A stretch of 64,000 nt of DNA from Marinobacterium litorale DSM 23545 (GTDB lineage: Bacteria; Pseudomonadota; Gammaproteobacteria; Pseudomonadales; Balneatricaceae): the NCBI RefSeq assembly GCF_000428985.1, contig NZ_AUAZ01000022.1, positions 1 through 64,000 on the forward strand, given 5' to 3'. Shown piece after piece: positions 46,126-55,125 of the stretch. Made by a program: the position numbers and the translations under genes. Under the pieces are notes generated by a model. It did not search any database. It had not been told where the DNA came from and saw only the letters and a list, made by a program, of their open reading frames with translations. Within the stretch, counting starts at the first letter, position 1. Each line of letters begins with the position of its first letter.

Positions 46126-47334
46126 ATGAGCGATATCTATCTCGACAACAACGCCACAACCATGGTCGATCCGGCCGTGTTCGACGAGATGAAACCGTAC
46201 TTCTGCGAGCAGTTCGGTAACCCGTCCTCCTTGCATAACTTCGGTAACAAGGTTGGTTTCGCACTGAAAAAAGCGCGCAAGCAGGTCCAGGATCTGATCG
46301 GTGCGGAGCACGACTCCGAGATCATCTTCACCTCCTGCGGTACCGAGTCTGATTCCACCGCTATCCTGTCTGCACTTAAAGCGCAGCCGGAACGTAAAGA
46401 GATCATCACTACGGTGGTTGAGCACCCGGCGGTTCTGACGCTGTGCGAGTACCTGGAGACCGAAGGCTATACCGTTCACAAGCTCGAAGTGGATTCCAAG
46501 GGCCGCCTGGATCTGGACAAGTACAAGTCCCTGCTGAGTGACAATGTTGCTGTGGTCAGCGTGATGTGGGCCAACAATGAGAGCGGAACGCTGTTCCCGG
46601 TTGAAGAGATGGCGCAGATGGCGGCACAAGCCGGTGTCATGTTCCATACCGATGCGGTGCAGGCGGTGGGTAAGCTGCCGATTAACCTGAAAGAGAGTGC
46701 AATCAGCATGCTGTCTCTGTCAGGCCACAAACTGCACGCGCCCAAGGGGATCGGTGTGCTCTACCTGCGCCGCGGTGTTCGCTATCGTCCGCTGCTGCGC
46801 GGTGGTCATCAGGAGCGTGGTCGTCGTGCCGGTACTGAGAACGCTGCCGCTATCGTGGGGTTGGGCAAGGCCTGCGAGATGGCTGCCGAGCACATGGCGT
46901 TCGAAAACACCCAGGTGAAGGCGATGCGTGATCGTCTGGAAGAGGGCCTGCTGGCCGCGATTCCGAACTGCTTTGTTACCGGTGATCCGGACAACCGTCT
47001 GCCGAATACCGCCAGCATCGCATTTGAGTACATCGAGGGTGAAGCGATTCTGCTGCTGCTGAACAAGGTAGGTATCGCAGCCTCGTCCGGTTCTGCATGC
47101 ACCTCAGGTTCGCTGGAGCCGTCTCATGTCATGCGTGCCATGGGTATTCCCTACACGGCCGCTCATGGCACGGTGCGTTTCTCATTCTCACGCTACAATA
47201 CCATGGAAGAGGTGGAGCGGGTGATCAAAGAAGTCCCGCCGATCGTGGCGAAGCTGCGTAAGCTCTCCCCCTACTGGGGCGAGAACGGGCCGGTGGAGAA
47301 CCCGGGCGAGGCGTTCGCACCGGTCTACGCCTGA
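46126..47334 (+). CDS. nifS: Cysteine desulfurase NifS
   Basis: PLP enzyme of 402 residues that supplies sulfur to NifU. The PLP lysine is in SLSGHKLHAPKG and the reactive cysteine in SSGSACTSGSLEPSHV. ATG 46126 lies 2 bases after the nifU stop; GTG 46120 is less likely. A strong terminator follows, so nifV, nifW, nifZ and nifM, which commonly come next, are not in this operon. Confidence 0.96.
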   Translation: MSDIYLDNNATTMVDPAVFDEMKPYFCEQFGNPSSLHNFGNKVGFALKKARKQVQDLIGAEHDSEIIFTSCGTESDSTAILSALKAQPERKEIITTVVEHPAVLTLCEYLETEGYTVHKLEVDSKGRLDLDKYKSLLSDNVAVVSVMWANNESGTLFPVEEMAQMAAQAGVMFHTDAVQAVGKLPINLKESAISMLSLSGHKLHAPKGIGVLYLRRGVRYRPLLRGGHQERGRRAGTENAAAIVGLGKACEMAAEHMAFENTQVKAMRDRLEEGLLAAIPNCFVTGDPDNRLPNTASIAFEYIEGEAILLLLNKVGIAASSGSACTSGSLEPSHVMRAMGIPYTAAHGTVRFSFSRYNTMEEVERVIKEVPPIVAKLRKLSPYWGENGPVENPGEAFAPVYA

Positions 47335-47361
47335 TCCCACCCTTTTTCCAAGTCACCATTT

Positions 47362-47391
47362 AACGGAGGCCTTTGTGCCTCCGTTTTTTTG
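47362..47391 (+). terminator. Rho-independent terminator after nifS
   Basis: AACGGAGGC and GCCTCCGTT form a 9-bp stem with a CTTTGT loop, followed by seven T. It closes the nif regulon in this window. Confidence 0.92.
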
Positions 47392-47445
47392 TCGACTCTT
47401 CACTTGCCCCCCGAATGGCCTGCTGTGCATTTTTCCTGACTACCC

Positions 47446-47461
47446 TGGCATGTTCTATGCT
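47446..47461 (+). promoter_or_regulatory. Possible sigma-54 promoter before the chemoreceptor gene
   Basis: TGGCATGTTCTATGCT has GG-N10-GC spacing with one mismatch in the -12 part. It is 183 bases before the chemoreceptor start and no TGT-N10-ACA site is obvious upstream, so it may be chance. Otherwise 47392-47643 shows only AT-rich non-coding DNA. Confidence 0.3.
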
Positions 47462-47643
47462 GTTCTCTGGCCTGTCGCCGTTAATTCAGGTGAATTTTAT
47501 TAATATTTTCCAATAGTCAGGTTTATTGCACTATATTTCCCATCTTTAATGGTGGGTTTGCATTTTTTAGATGCATTCGTTGCACACCTTTGGTGCGTCA
47601 CAAGGCGTAGATCATTCGCTCAAAGCTGGAGTAGTCGGGTTCC

Positions 47644-49800
47644 ATGAGGCTCAATATCACCATAAAGCAGTCCTTGGTGGCAGGGCTGGCGATCAACTTA
47701 CTGTCACTGATTGTGTTCGGCCTGATCGCTTTCCAGGCGATTGCAACGCTCAATGGTAATCAGCGGGAGCTGAGCCTGAGCGCGCTGTTTGAAACCCAGG
47801 GACGCAATATCAGTCAGTCCGTCGGTGCCGTTATGGCACATAACAGCCGATTGTTGTCGGCGGATTCACCGCAAGAGCTGGAAACGCTGGAGCGGCAGGC
47901 GGATGTGACGCTGTTCGAGCGGGCACTGGCCGAAGACCGCACGATCGTTTCGCAGCTCGAACTCCCGGATGCCAGGCGGCAGACTTTGATGCAGCAGCTT
48001 GAGCAGCTGGAATCCCGTTTTGATGGGTTTAAAGCCCAAAGCGACCGTCTTTATGGGCAGTGGATGGATATCCTGTCGCTGGAGCAGAGGATGCCCGAGC
48101 TGATCGGTGAGATCGACACGCAGACCGATGAGGCGATCAGCCAGATCGAATCGCTGACTACGGACCTGGGGCATCTGGTCACCCGGCAGGGGCGTCAGTT
48201 TGCACGGAGTGTTCGCAGCCTGCGTAATGTGGAACGCTCCGTATTGAATGAGCTACGTGCCGGGTTTCAGGAGATTGTATTCGGTAACGAGCCCAAGGCG
48301 AGGGGCGTCAGCGAGGAAGTCCGGACCGATATTGTGAAGCTCACCGCTCTGTCGCGCCGGATTTTGCTGGTGCAGGATCCGGAGGCGTTACTCAAATTGC
48401 GTGATGAGGCGCTTGCCCCTCTGGCGGAGACGCTGAGTGCGAAGCTGGAACATCTGGCGACGCTGCTGCATGACCAGCCGTCCATGCAGGAGAAAGCTAC
48501 AGCGCTGGCCGAGCGCTACGGCGCCATCATGCAACGCGTGATGGGCAATGACGATGCGCTCTACGAGATGAAGACCCGTCAGTTATCTCAGGCGGCGGCA
48601 TTGCGGGCGCTGGATGACCAGTTGGGCCAGTCCAGAAGCGCCGTGCTGGCAACGCTGGATCAGCTGTCGCAGAGCGCGCAGGCGGTGGTTCGTGATGTTG
48701 AGGCCTCATCATCGTCCACCGCGTCTACGGCACGTACCATGCTGCTGATTGGCGGCCTGATTGTCGCCGCGCTGATGTTGGCGGTGGGGGTTCTGCTGCT
48801 GCGACGCATTATCAAACCGCTCCAGTTTATCTCCCACCGGATGGATGAGATTGCCAATGGGGATGGTGATCTGACCGCTCGAATCAAGCTGGATCGGGCA
48901 GATGAAATGGGTCAGCTAGCGAGCAATTTCAACGCCTTTGTCGCCGTAATTCAGGACCTTGTCCGCAAAACCTCTCAGGCGGGTCAGCATGTCTCGATGA
49001 CCACCGAGCAGACAGCGGCACGCACGGAGACCATGACCGCCGAGGTGTACGAGCAGAAGCGCGAGGTGGACACGGTTGTGTCCGCGGTCCATGAAATGGC
49101 CAAGAGTCTGGAGGAGGTGGCCGCGAACGTGGCTGCTACCTCCGAGTCCGCCAGCCGGGTGGATGGGCTGGCTCAGCAGGGGCGCGGTGAGGTCGATAGC
49201 GCCATTGAGCGGATCCGGCAGGTCGCCCAGTGTGTCGAGGAGGGAACGGCCGTTGTTGGTCAGCTTAATGAGGACAGCCAGTCCATTGGCGAAGTCCTGG
49301 AAGTGATCCGCCAGATCTCCGAGCAGACCAATCTGCTGGCTCTCAACGCCGCGATTGAAGCGGCACGGGCCGGTGAAGCAGGCCGAGGTTTTGCCGTGGT
49401 GGCGGATGAAGTGCGTACGCTGGCGCAAAAAACCCATGATTCCACCGCCAGTATCCAGTCGATTATTGAACAGTTACAGCGCAACGCCACCGGTGCTAAT
49501 GAGGCGATACGCCGCGGTTATGAAGAGTCATTGATCGCCGTAGAGCAGGCCGATAGAACCGGTCAGTCGCTGGCGCAGGTAACAGCCTCCATTGCCGATA
49601 TCCGGTTGATGGCTGAACAGGTTGCTGCTGCCACCGAAGAGCAGTCTGCTGTGGCGAATGATATAAACGGACACATGGCATCCATCGCGCGTGTTACAGA
49701 AACCACATCCGAGCAGGTTGGAGAAATTCGGGAGGATTTCATCCGCCTGCAAAGTCAGTCGAAAGAGCTGGATGCGGTTGTGGGGGCGTTCAAGATCTGA
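47644..49800 (+). CDS. Methyl-accepting chemotaxis protein
   Basis: Transmembrane chemoreceptor of 718 residues. Transmembrane segments lie at about 10-32 and 363-385, enclosing a long helical periplasmic domain (about 33-362), followed by HAMP ([23 protein letters not shown] region) and the signalling hairpin with [32 protein letters not shown]-type tip (about 560-590). The helical sensor has no family I can name. It lies directly after the nif terminator. Confidence 0.93.
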   Translation: MRLNITIKQSLVAGLAINLLSLIVFGLIAFQAIATLNGNQRELSLSALFETQGRNISQSVGAVMAHNSRLLSADSPQELETLERQADVTLFERALAEDRTIVSQLELPDARRQTLMQQLEQLESRFDGFKAQSDRLYGQWMDILSLEQRMPELIGEIDTQTDEAISQIESLTTDLGHLVTRQGRQFARSVRSLRNVERSVLNELRAGFQEIVFGNEPKARGVSEEVRTDIVKLTALSRRILLVQDPEALLKLRDEALAPLAETLSAKLEHLATLLHDQPSMQEKATALAERYGAIMQRVMGNDDALYEMKTRQLSQAAALRALDDQLGQSRSAVLATLDQLSQSAQAVVRDVEASSSSTASTARTMLLIGGLIVAALMLAVGVLLLRRIIKPLQFISHRMDEIANGDGDLTARIKLDRADEMGQLASNFNAFVAVIQDLVRKTSQAGQHVSMTTEQTAARTETMTAEVYEQKREVDTVVSAVHEMAKSLEEVAANVAATSESASRVDGLAQQGRGEVDSAIERIRQVAQCVEEGTAVVGQLNEDSQSIGEVLEVIRQISEQTNLLALNAAIEAARAGEAGRGFAVVADEVRTLAQKTHDSTASIQSIIEQLQRNATGANEAIRRGYEESLIAVEQADRTGQSLAQVTASIADIRLMAEQVAAATEEQSAVANDINGHMASIARVTETTSEQVGEIREDFIRLQSQSKELDAVVGAFKI

Positions 49801-49820
49801 GCGGTGTGCCGGAGCGCGGC

Positions 49821-50384
49821 TCAGTTTACGGCCGGCTCCGGCTCATACGGCTCGATTCTGTAGGCCTCGAGCCGGTATCCGGCTGTACCCAGCTCATGCT
49901 GGTAGGTATCAACGGTCAGTTCTCCGGTAATCCAGACGGCGTCGTAAAGGCTTTCGATCTGTGTGCCCGGTTCAAAATGGGTATCGATGATCTGATTGGA
50001 GGGCGGAGGTGGCGTATGGATACAGGCACCGAAGTAGGGTACCAGGAAGAAACGATCGATGCGTTGATCCTCGCCCGATAGCGGCACCACGAAACCGGGA
50101 ATCTTGACCATCCGGCCATCGAGTTCACTGACCACCGGTGCAGATGCCAGTACCTGATGCATTTGATCGAGCATGGAAATCGCCTGTGCGTCGCCATCCT
50201 GAATCGAGTTAACCCGGTCTTCGGACATGCCGTACAGTTCTTCAAAGCTCAAGGAGTAGTCCGGCGGCATCAAGGCGTCCCAGGTGATCTCTTCCACCGT
50301 TTTACCGTTCAGCGTCTGGGCACCGGCCGTATTTGCCAATAGCAGCAGTGTCAAAAGTGGGGCTTTCCACAGGGACATTCTCAT
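49821..50384 (-). CDS. Exported DUF3299 protein
   Basis: A 187-residue protein with a signal peptide (APLLTLLLLANTAGAQ, cleavage after GA-Q at about 22). The mature part has KIPGFVVPLSG and FLVPYFGACIHTPPPPSNQI, the DUF3299 signature with one conserved cysteine. Members are commonly next to DUF2796 and MacB-type ABC genes, as here, so it probably acts in the envelope with them; substrate unknown. Confidence 0.85.
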   Translation of the reverse strand: MRMSLWKAPLLTLLLLANTAGAQTLNGKTVEEITWDALMPPDYSLSFEELYGMSEDRVNSIQDGDAQAISMLDQMHQVLASAPVVSELDGRMVKIPGFVVPLSGEDQRIDRFFLVPYFGACIHTPPPPSNQIIDTHFEPGTQIESLYDAVWITGELTVDTYQHELGTAGYRLEAYRIEPYEPEPAVN

Positions 50385-50403
50385 GGTGAGTGTATCGCTC
50401 CAG

Positions 50404-51657
50404 TCAGTATCGTGGGCTTAAGCCGTCGCTTAGTGTTAAACGCCAGGCACGCCACGCCGGTATGATGCCGGCGAGGGCTCCAGACAGTAGAACGCCCAGT
50501 GCGATCCATCCTATCGAATCGGGCCAGTCCGTGGTGAGGTAGACTCCTAACAGCCGCTGGAGTTCGTCGCCGAAAGTAATCAATGCGCCCCACAAAGTGG
50601 CGAGCCCGAGGGCCAGACCGGCGGCGGTCAGCAAGGTCGCCTCGATCAGAACCAATACCAGCAGGTGGTGAGGCGAGGCACCGATTGCTCGCAATAGAGC
50701 CAGTTCTCTGCGCCGCTGCTCCATGCCGGTCAGGAGCACGCCCAGCATGCCGGTCAAGCCGGCCAGCACAACGCAGGCCGAGATACTGAGCATCGCCTGT
50801 TCGGCGCCACGGATGATTTTCCATAACGCCTGCAGCGCCACACCCGGGAGGATGGCCAGGAGCGGTTCGCCGGTATACGCGTTGATCGCCCGCTGCAGGT
50901 GGAACACTTGGGTTTTGGATTTCAGGCCGACCAGCATGGCCGTGATTTGGGTGGGCGTGAGGTCTTGGCTACTCAGTTTTTCCTTATCAATCCTGACACC
51001 CGGCATGGGTACGCCTGCTCGCCAACCCAGGTGAATGGCAGTAATCGACTCAAGACTGACATAGAGTGAACGGTCCACCGGTGTGCCGGTGGCGGCCAGA
51101 ATACCGACCACTTCAAAGGGTTGATCCTTATGTTGGCTGAAGCTGACCTGGCCCAGCCCGTGGGAGACTATGATCCGGTCACCGATGCTGTAACCCAGCT
51201 CTCTGGCTACGTCGGCACCGAGGGTCACCTGATGCAGGCCATCGAAGCCCTTGCCCGAGGAAAACGTCAGCGGGCGCTCGCTGCCAAAGCGGTAGTGGGT
51301 GAAAAAGCGCTTGTCGGTGCCCACTACACGGAAGCCGCGGTGCGAGTCGCCCAGGGACAGAGGAATAGCCCAATCGACGGCGGGATCACCGGCGATCTTT
51401 TCATAGCTCTGCCAGCGAATGTTGTTGGTTGGTGACCCCAGGTGAAAGACGGAATAGAACATCAGTTCCACCTGGCCTGAGCGAGCACCAACAATGAGGT
51501 CCGTGCCTGAAACAGTGTTGAAAAAGCCGCTGCGCATATCCTGGCGGATCTTCTCCACGCCGGCCAGGAGCAGCACACTGACCGCGATTGTCAGTATGCA
51601 GAGAACGGCGGCTGCCCTGCGGTTGGTCAGGCTTTTCCAGGCCAGTCCGATCAGCAT
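50404..51657 (-). CDS. FtsX/MacB-type ABC transporter permease
   Basis: A 417-residue permease with one N-terminal transmembrane segment (about 15-35), a periplasmic MacB-like core domain (about 40-260) and three further segments near 285, 340 and 385, the four-segment type VII ABC layout. It overlaps the ATPase gene by 7 bases. Such permeases often perform mechanical work or lipoprotein handling rather than import. Confidence 0.9.
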   Translation of the reverse strand: MLIGLAWKSLTNRRAAAVLCILTIAVSVLLLAGVEKIRQDMRSGFFNTVSGTDLIVGARSGQVELMFYSVFHLGSPTNNIRWQSYEKIAGDPAVDWAIPLSLGDSHRGFRVVGTDKRFFTHYRFGSERPLTFSSGKGFDGLHQVTLGADVARELGYSIGDRIIVSHGLGQVSFSQHKDQPFEVVGILAATGTPVDRSLYVSLESITAIHLGWRAGVPMPGVRIDKEKLSSQDLTPTQITAMLVGLKSKTQVFHLQRAINAYTGEPLLAILPGVALQALWKIIRGAEQAMLSISACVVLAGLTGMLGVLLTGMEQRRRELALLRAIGASPHHLLVLVLIEATLLTAAGLALGLATLWGALITFGDELQRLLGVYLTTDWPDSIGWIALGVLLSGALAGIIPAWRAWRLTLSDGLSPRY

Positions 51658-52367
51658 CGCTGGATCTCCGTAGATTGATACAGGCTGGCGAAGCGGTGTT
51701 CCGCGTCGAACTGAGCGGCCAGCTCCGTATCGTGACTGACAAACAGCAGAGCGCTGCCGTTACTTTCGCATTCGCGCTTGAGCAGGGCGATAAAACGCGC
51801 ACTGTTGTCCCGATCCAGAGCCGATGTCGGCTCATCGGCGATTATCAGCGGCGGGTTGCCGATCAGAGCCCGAGCGGCAGCGACGCGCTGCTGCTGACCG
51901 ATAGACAGCGTGACGGTATCGCGTTGAGTCTCGCTCAGTTCGCCCAGGCCCAGCTCGTCCAGTAGCCGTCTGGCCTGGGCCTCAACCGAACCGTCACGTT
52001 CAACGGCCCGGCGTTTTCTGATGTCGGAAAAGCCGCAACCGAGCACAACATTCTCGAGCGGTGACAGCCAGGGCAGCAGGTTGAACTGCTGGAACACCAA
52101 CCCGATATGGTCGGCTCGCCATCGGTCTCGCTGACGTTGTGACAGGGCGCTCAGGTCCTGTCCGCACACCGATATTGATCCCTGATAGCCTGTTTGCACA
52201 CCGGCTATCAGGTTAAGCAGGGTGCTTTTACCACTACCGGAGGGCCCGGCAACAAACAGACTGGACCGCTGCGGTAAGGCTAACGCACGGATTTCGAGCA
52301 GGGGAGCTTTCGCGCCCGGCCAGCTAAACATCAGGTCCCGAATGTGAATCGCACGCTCATCACTCAT
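51651..52367 (-). CDS. ABC transporter ATP-binding protein (LolD/MacB type)
   Basis: A 238-residue ATPase with Walker A AGPSGSGKSTLLN, Q-loop VFQQFNLLPWL, signature LSIGQQQRVAAAR and Walker B PPLIIADEPTSAL. It overlaps both the permease gene and the upstream zinc-protein gene (4 bases), so the four minus-strand genes 52993-49821 form one operon. Confidence 0.93.
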   Translation of the reverse strand: MSDERAIHIRDLMFSWPGAKAPLLEIRALALPQRSSLFVAGPSGSGKSTLLNLIAGVQTGYQGSISVCGQDLSALSQRQRDRWRADHIGLVFQQFNLLPWLSPLENVVLGCGFSDIRKRRAVERDGSVEAQARRLLDELGLGELSETQRDTVTLSIGQQQRVAAARALIGNPPLIIADEPTSALDRDNSARFIALLKRECESNGSALLFVSHDTELAAQFDAEHRFASLYQSTEIQRC

Positions 52368-52993
52368 GGCATCTGCAGTACCGGTTGAGATCGGTTGAGT
52401 TCAACGGAGGTTTGCCGCTCGCCGACCATATCGACCGTGATCTGTTCAATCGCCGGGAAGCGGTCAAAAAGGGTTAAACGGGCAGTTTTCAGCTTCTCCG
52501 GATCGGCACACACAAGCGTGTATTCAACGTTGATATCCTGATGTTGTTCGCCAGCATTTTCCTCATGCTCATGCTCATGCTCATGCTCATGCTCATGCTC
52601 ATGTTCATGTTCATGTTCATGTTCATGTTCATGTTCGTGCTCATTCGCCGTCTCAGCCAAGTTAACCTGTCCCAGGCTCACCGTACTCAGCGAGCAATCA
52701 GCGGCAGCGGGCAACTCGATCCAGGTGCCTGGATCTCGCAGCGTATCGATCAGACTTTCCATCGCGGCCTGCTCCTCCGACGTTTCGGGTTGATGCTCAA
52801 ATCCGATCAGATTGTAGGCGGGGCTCATCAGGTTGATCACAAGCTGTTGTTGGTCCAATACAAGCTGGATACGTGCCTCTCCATGGACATGGGGCGTCAA
52901 CGCGCTCTGCGCCCAGACCGAGGTGCAGGCGCTCAGTGCCAGAATCGAGGTGATTTTTCCAAGAGGTGACCGTTTTTTTCCAAGAGGTGACAT
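52364..52993 (-). CDS. DUF2796 (ZrgA-like) His-rich zinc protein
   Basis: A 209-residue exported protein. The signal region ends ILALSACTSVWAQS, which could be a lipobox (LSAC) or a signal peptidase I site (VWA-Q). HVHGEARIQLVLDQQQLVINLMSP is the DUF2796 hallmark. Residues about 118-146 alternate Glu-His some fourteen times, a plain metal-binding tract. DUF2796 proteins such as Vibrio ZrgA are zinc-regulated and bind zinc; the Zur-like box upstream agrees. The N-terminus repeats SPLGKK/SPLGK from a 12-base direct repeat. Confidence 0.88.
   Translation of the reverse strand: MSPLGKKRSPLGKITSILALSACTSVWAQSALTPHVHGEARIQLVLDQQQLVINLMSPAYNLIGFEHQPETSEEQAAMESLIDTLRDPGTWIELPAAADCSLSTVSLGQVNLAETANEHEHEHEHEHEHEHEHEHEHEHEHEHEENAGEQHQDINVEYTLVCADPEKLKTARLTLFDRFPAIEQITVDMVGERQTSVELNRSQPVLQMP
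52563..52644. repeat. Hexanucleotide repeat encoding the Glu-His tract
   Basis: About 13-14 tandem copies of ATGCTC, then ATGTTC (plus strand), coding GAG/GAA-CAT/CAC on the minus strand. Six-base units keep the frame, so slippage would change the number of Glu-His pairs without breaking the protein. Confidence 0.9.
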
Positions 52994-53020
52994 AGTGGGC
53001 TCTCTCGACTGATCGATAAA

Positions 53021-53043
53021 TGGTAATGTTATATTATAACTAT
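53021..53043. promoter_or_regulatory. Zur-like operator
   Basis: GTTATA-T-TATAAC (53028-53040) is a perfect palindrome embedded in AATGTTATATTATAACTAT, close to the E. coli Zur box (GAAATGTTATANTATAACATTTC). It lies 35 bases before the zinc-protein start, where zinc-loaded Zur would repress the operon. Confidence 0.75.
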
Positions 53044-53185
53044 ATCTTGCAGCGGGCGGGTTGGCCAGCTAGATATTTGTGGGGGCCCTGAGTGTCGGCG
53101 GCGCTGACAGGGAGTGTAGTGATCCCGTCAGGCATGGTACTCTAGGCTCGCTTTTTGTTCCCTGGGGAGAAGGTGCAATCCACCC

Positions 53186-53971
53186 GTGAGTACTTTGCAA
53201 AACCGCGAGGCGAAAGTCGGGCCTCTATTCCGATTCAAAAACGCACGTGTATCTCTTAACGAGTTGATCTTGCTCGATTATGAGCCCGATCGGTTGCATC
53301 ATGACCTGGCTGAGCATGCCGGTCGTTTGCCGTCGCTGTTCCGTCAGATGCCGATACTGATAAACCTTGAGCAGCTACCGGACGATGTCGCTTTGCCGTC
53401 GCTGGAGCAATTGCTGGGAATCTGCCGTGAAAACGCGCTGAACCCGGTGGGGATCAGAGGTAATAGCCGTTATGATAGCGCCTTGATTGCCGAGCTGGGA
53501 CTGGCGGATTTTGGCAGTGGCGGTCGTGAAAAAACGGCTGCGCCGGCCGAGAGTGAGCCGGTGGAGGCCGTTGCACCGGCAGAGCCGGAAAGCGAGCCTG
53601 CCCAAGCGGAGCCAGAGTCTGCCGAGGTACCGCATGCGACCGGCGGCCAGACACGCCTGATCACCGCTCCGGTGCGCTCGGGTCAGCAGATTTATGCGGC
53701 CGGTGGCGACCTGATTGTGTTGTCATCGGTGGGTGCCGGTGCTGAAGTGATGGCCGATGGCAATATCCATATCTATGGTCCGCTGCGAGGCAGGGCCATG
53801 GCCGGCGTTAAAGGTAACAGTGAAGCGCGGATTTTCTGCCAGAGCCTGGAGGCAGAGCTGGTCTCCATCGCCGGATACTTTAAAACCAGTGAGGATCTGA
53901 TGAGTGATCACTGGAAGCAGCCGGTACAGGCCTGGCTAAGCGGCACCAAGCTGGATACGGCACCGCTGTAA
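53186..53971 (+). CDS. minC: Septum site-determining protein MinC
   Basis: FtsZ-polymerisation inhibitor of 261 residues: N-terminal FtsZ-binding domain (about 8-105), a Pro/Glu/Ala-rich linker (about 112-150) and a C-terminal beta-helix that dimerises and binds MinD (TAPVRSGQQIYAAGGDLIVL, GADGNIH-type turns, IHIYGPLRGRAMAG). It starts with GTG. Order minCDE is normal. Confidence 0.94.
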   Translation: MSTLQNREAKVGPLFRFKNARVSLNELILLDYEPDRLHHDLAEHAGRLPSLFRQMPILINLEQLPDDVALPSLEQLLGICRENALNPVGIRGNSRYDSALIAELGLADFGSGGREKTAAPAESEPVEAVAPAEPESEPAQAEPESAEVPHATGGQTRLITAPVRSGQQIYAAGGDLIVLSSVGAGAEVMADGNIHIYGPLRGRAMAGVKGNSEARIFCQSLEAELVSIAGYFKTSEDLMSDHWKQPVQAWLSGTKLDTAPL

Positions 53972-54031
53972 CATTGTTTGAAGCAAGTTTGGGTTGCAGT
54001 CTTTTTGAATCAGTTTATGGAATCTGTCTGA

Positions 54032-54844
54032 ATGGCTGAGATTATTGTTGTAACGTCCGGTAAGGGCGGGGTCGGCAAAACCACCAGTAGTGCCGCGATC
54101 GGTACTGGGCTGGCGCTACGTGGCCACAAAACGGTACTGGTGGATTTTGACGTGGGTTTGCGCAACCTGGATCTGATCATGGGGTGCGAACGCCGCGTGG
54201 TGTTCGATCTGGTTAACGTGATAAATGAAGAGGCGACGCTGAATCAGGCGCTGATCCGTGACAAGCGTACCGAGGGGCTCTACATTCTGCCCGCATCTCA
54301 GACCAGGGATAAGGATGCGCTGACTCAGGATGGTGTTGAGCGTGTGCTGAAGGAGCTTTCTGAAACCTTCGATTACATCGTCTGCGACTCGCCGGCGGGT
54401 ATCGAGCGTGGAGCTCATCTGGCGCTCTATTTCGCCGATACCGCGATTGTGGTGACCAACCCCGAGGTGAGCTCAGTGCGTGACTCCGATCGTATTCTGG
54501 GTGTGCTGCAGAGCAAGTCACGCAAGGCCGAGGATGGCGGGCAGGTTCGCGAACACCTGCTGCTGACGCGCTATAACCCGTCACGGGTGCAGGCGGGTGA
54601 GATGCTGAGTGTGGAGGATGTCCGGGAGATTCTGGCGATCCCTCTGCTTGGTGTGATCCCCGAGTCGGAAGCGGTGCTCAAGGCGTCCAACCAGGGGCAG
54701 CCGGTTGTGCTTGATGATGCCAGCGATGCGGGCCAGGCGTACCTGGATGCGATTGGCCGCTTCCTGGGTGAAGAGCGCGAGCATCGTTTTCTTGAAGTAC
54801 AGCGCAAGGGGCTATTCAGCCGCGTATTCGGACGGAAGGGCTAA
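54032..54844 (+). CDS. minD: Septum site-determining protein MinD
   Basis: Membrane-associated ATPase of 270 residues with the deviant Walker [15 protein letters not shown] and [19 protein letters not shown]. The C-terminal [13 protein letters not shown] is the amphipathic membrane helix. It recruits MinC and oscillates with MinE. It overlaps minE by one base. Confidence 0.97.
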   Translation: MAEIIVVTSGKGGVGKTTSSAAIGTGLALRGHKTVLVDFDVGLRNLDLIMGCERRVVFDLVNVINEEATLNQALIRDKRTEGLYILPASQTRDKDALTQDGVERVLKELSETFDYIVCDSPAGIERGAHLALYFADTAIVVTNPEVSSVRDSDRILGVLQSKSRKAEDGGQVREHLLLTRYNPSRVQAGEMLSVEDVREILAIPLLGVIPESEAVLKASNQGQPVVLDDASDAGQAYLDAIGRFLGEEREHRFLEVQRKGLFSRVFGRKG

Positions 54845-55101
54845 TGGGTATTCTGAGTTATTTCCGCTCCAAGAAGCAGACATCGGCCAGTGTCGCCAAG
54901 GAGCGCCTGCAGGTGCTGGTTGCTTATGAACGCAACCAGCGCACCCAGCCGGAATATCTGCCGCAGATGCAGCAGGAGATTCTTGCGGTAATCGCGCGCT
55001 ATGTGGATGTGTCGGTGGATGATGTGCAGATCAATCTGGATGAAGATTGTTCAATTCTTGAGCTGAACGTCACGCTGCCGGAACACCGCGGTCAGGACTA
55101 A
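54844..55101 (+). CDS. minE: Cell division topological specificity factor MinE
   Basis: An 85-residue protein with the N-terminal membrane/MinD-binding part ([23 protein letters not shown]) and the C-terminal specificity domain ([19 protein letters not shown]). It stimulates MinD ATPase and drives pole-to-pole oscillation. It converges on astB, 24 bases away. Confidence 0.96.
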   Translation: MGILSYFRSKKQTSASVAKERLQVLVAYERNQRTQPEYLPQMQQEILAVIARYVDVSVDDVQINLDEDCSILELNVTLPEHRGQD

Positions 55102-55125
55102 ACACCGCCTCGAAGCTGGCGTGGT

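Noticed and set aside
52563-52644. Tandem repeats considered as a CRISPR array
   Set aside because: Units are six bases with no spacers and encode Glu-His in frame.
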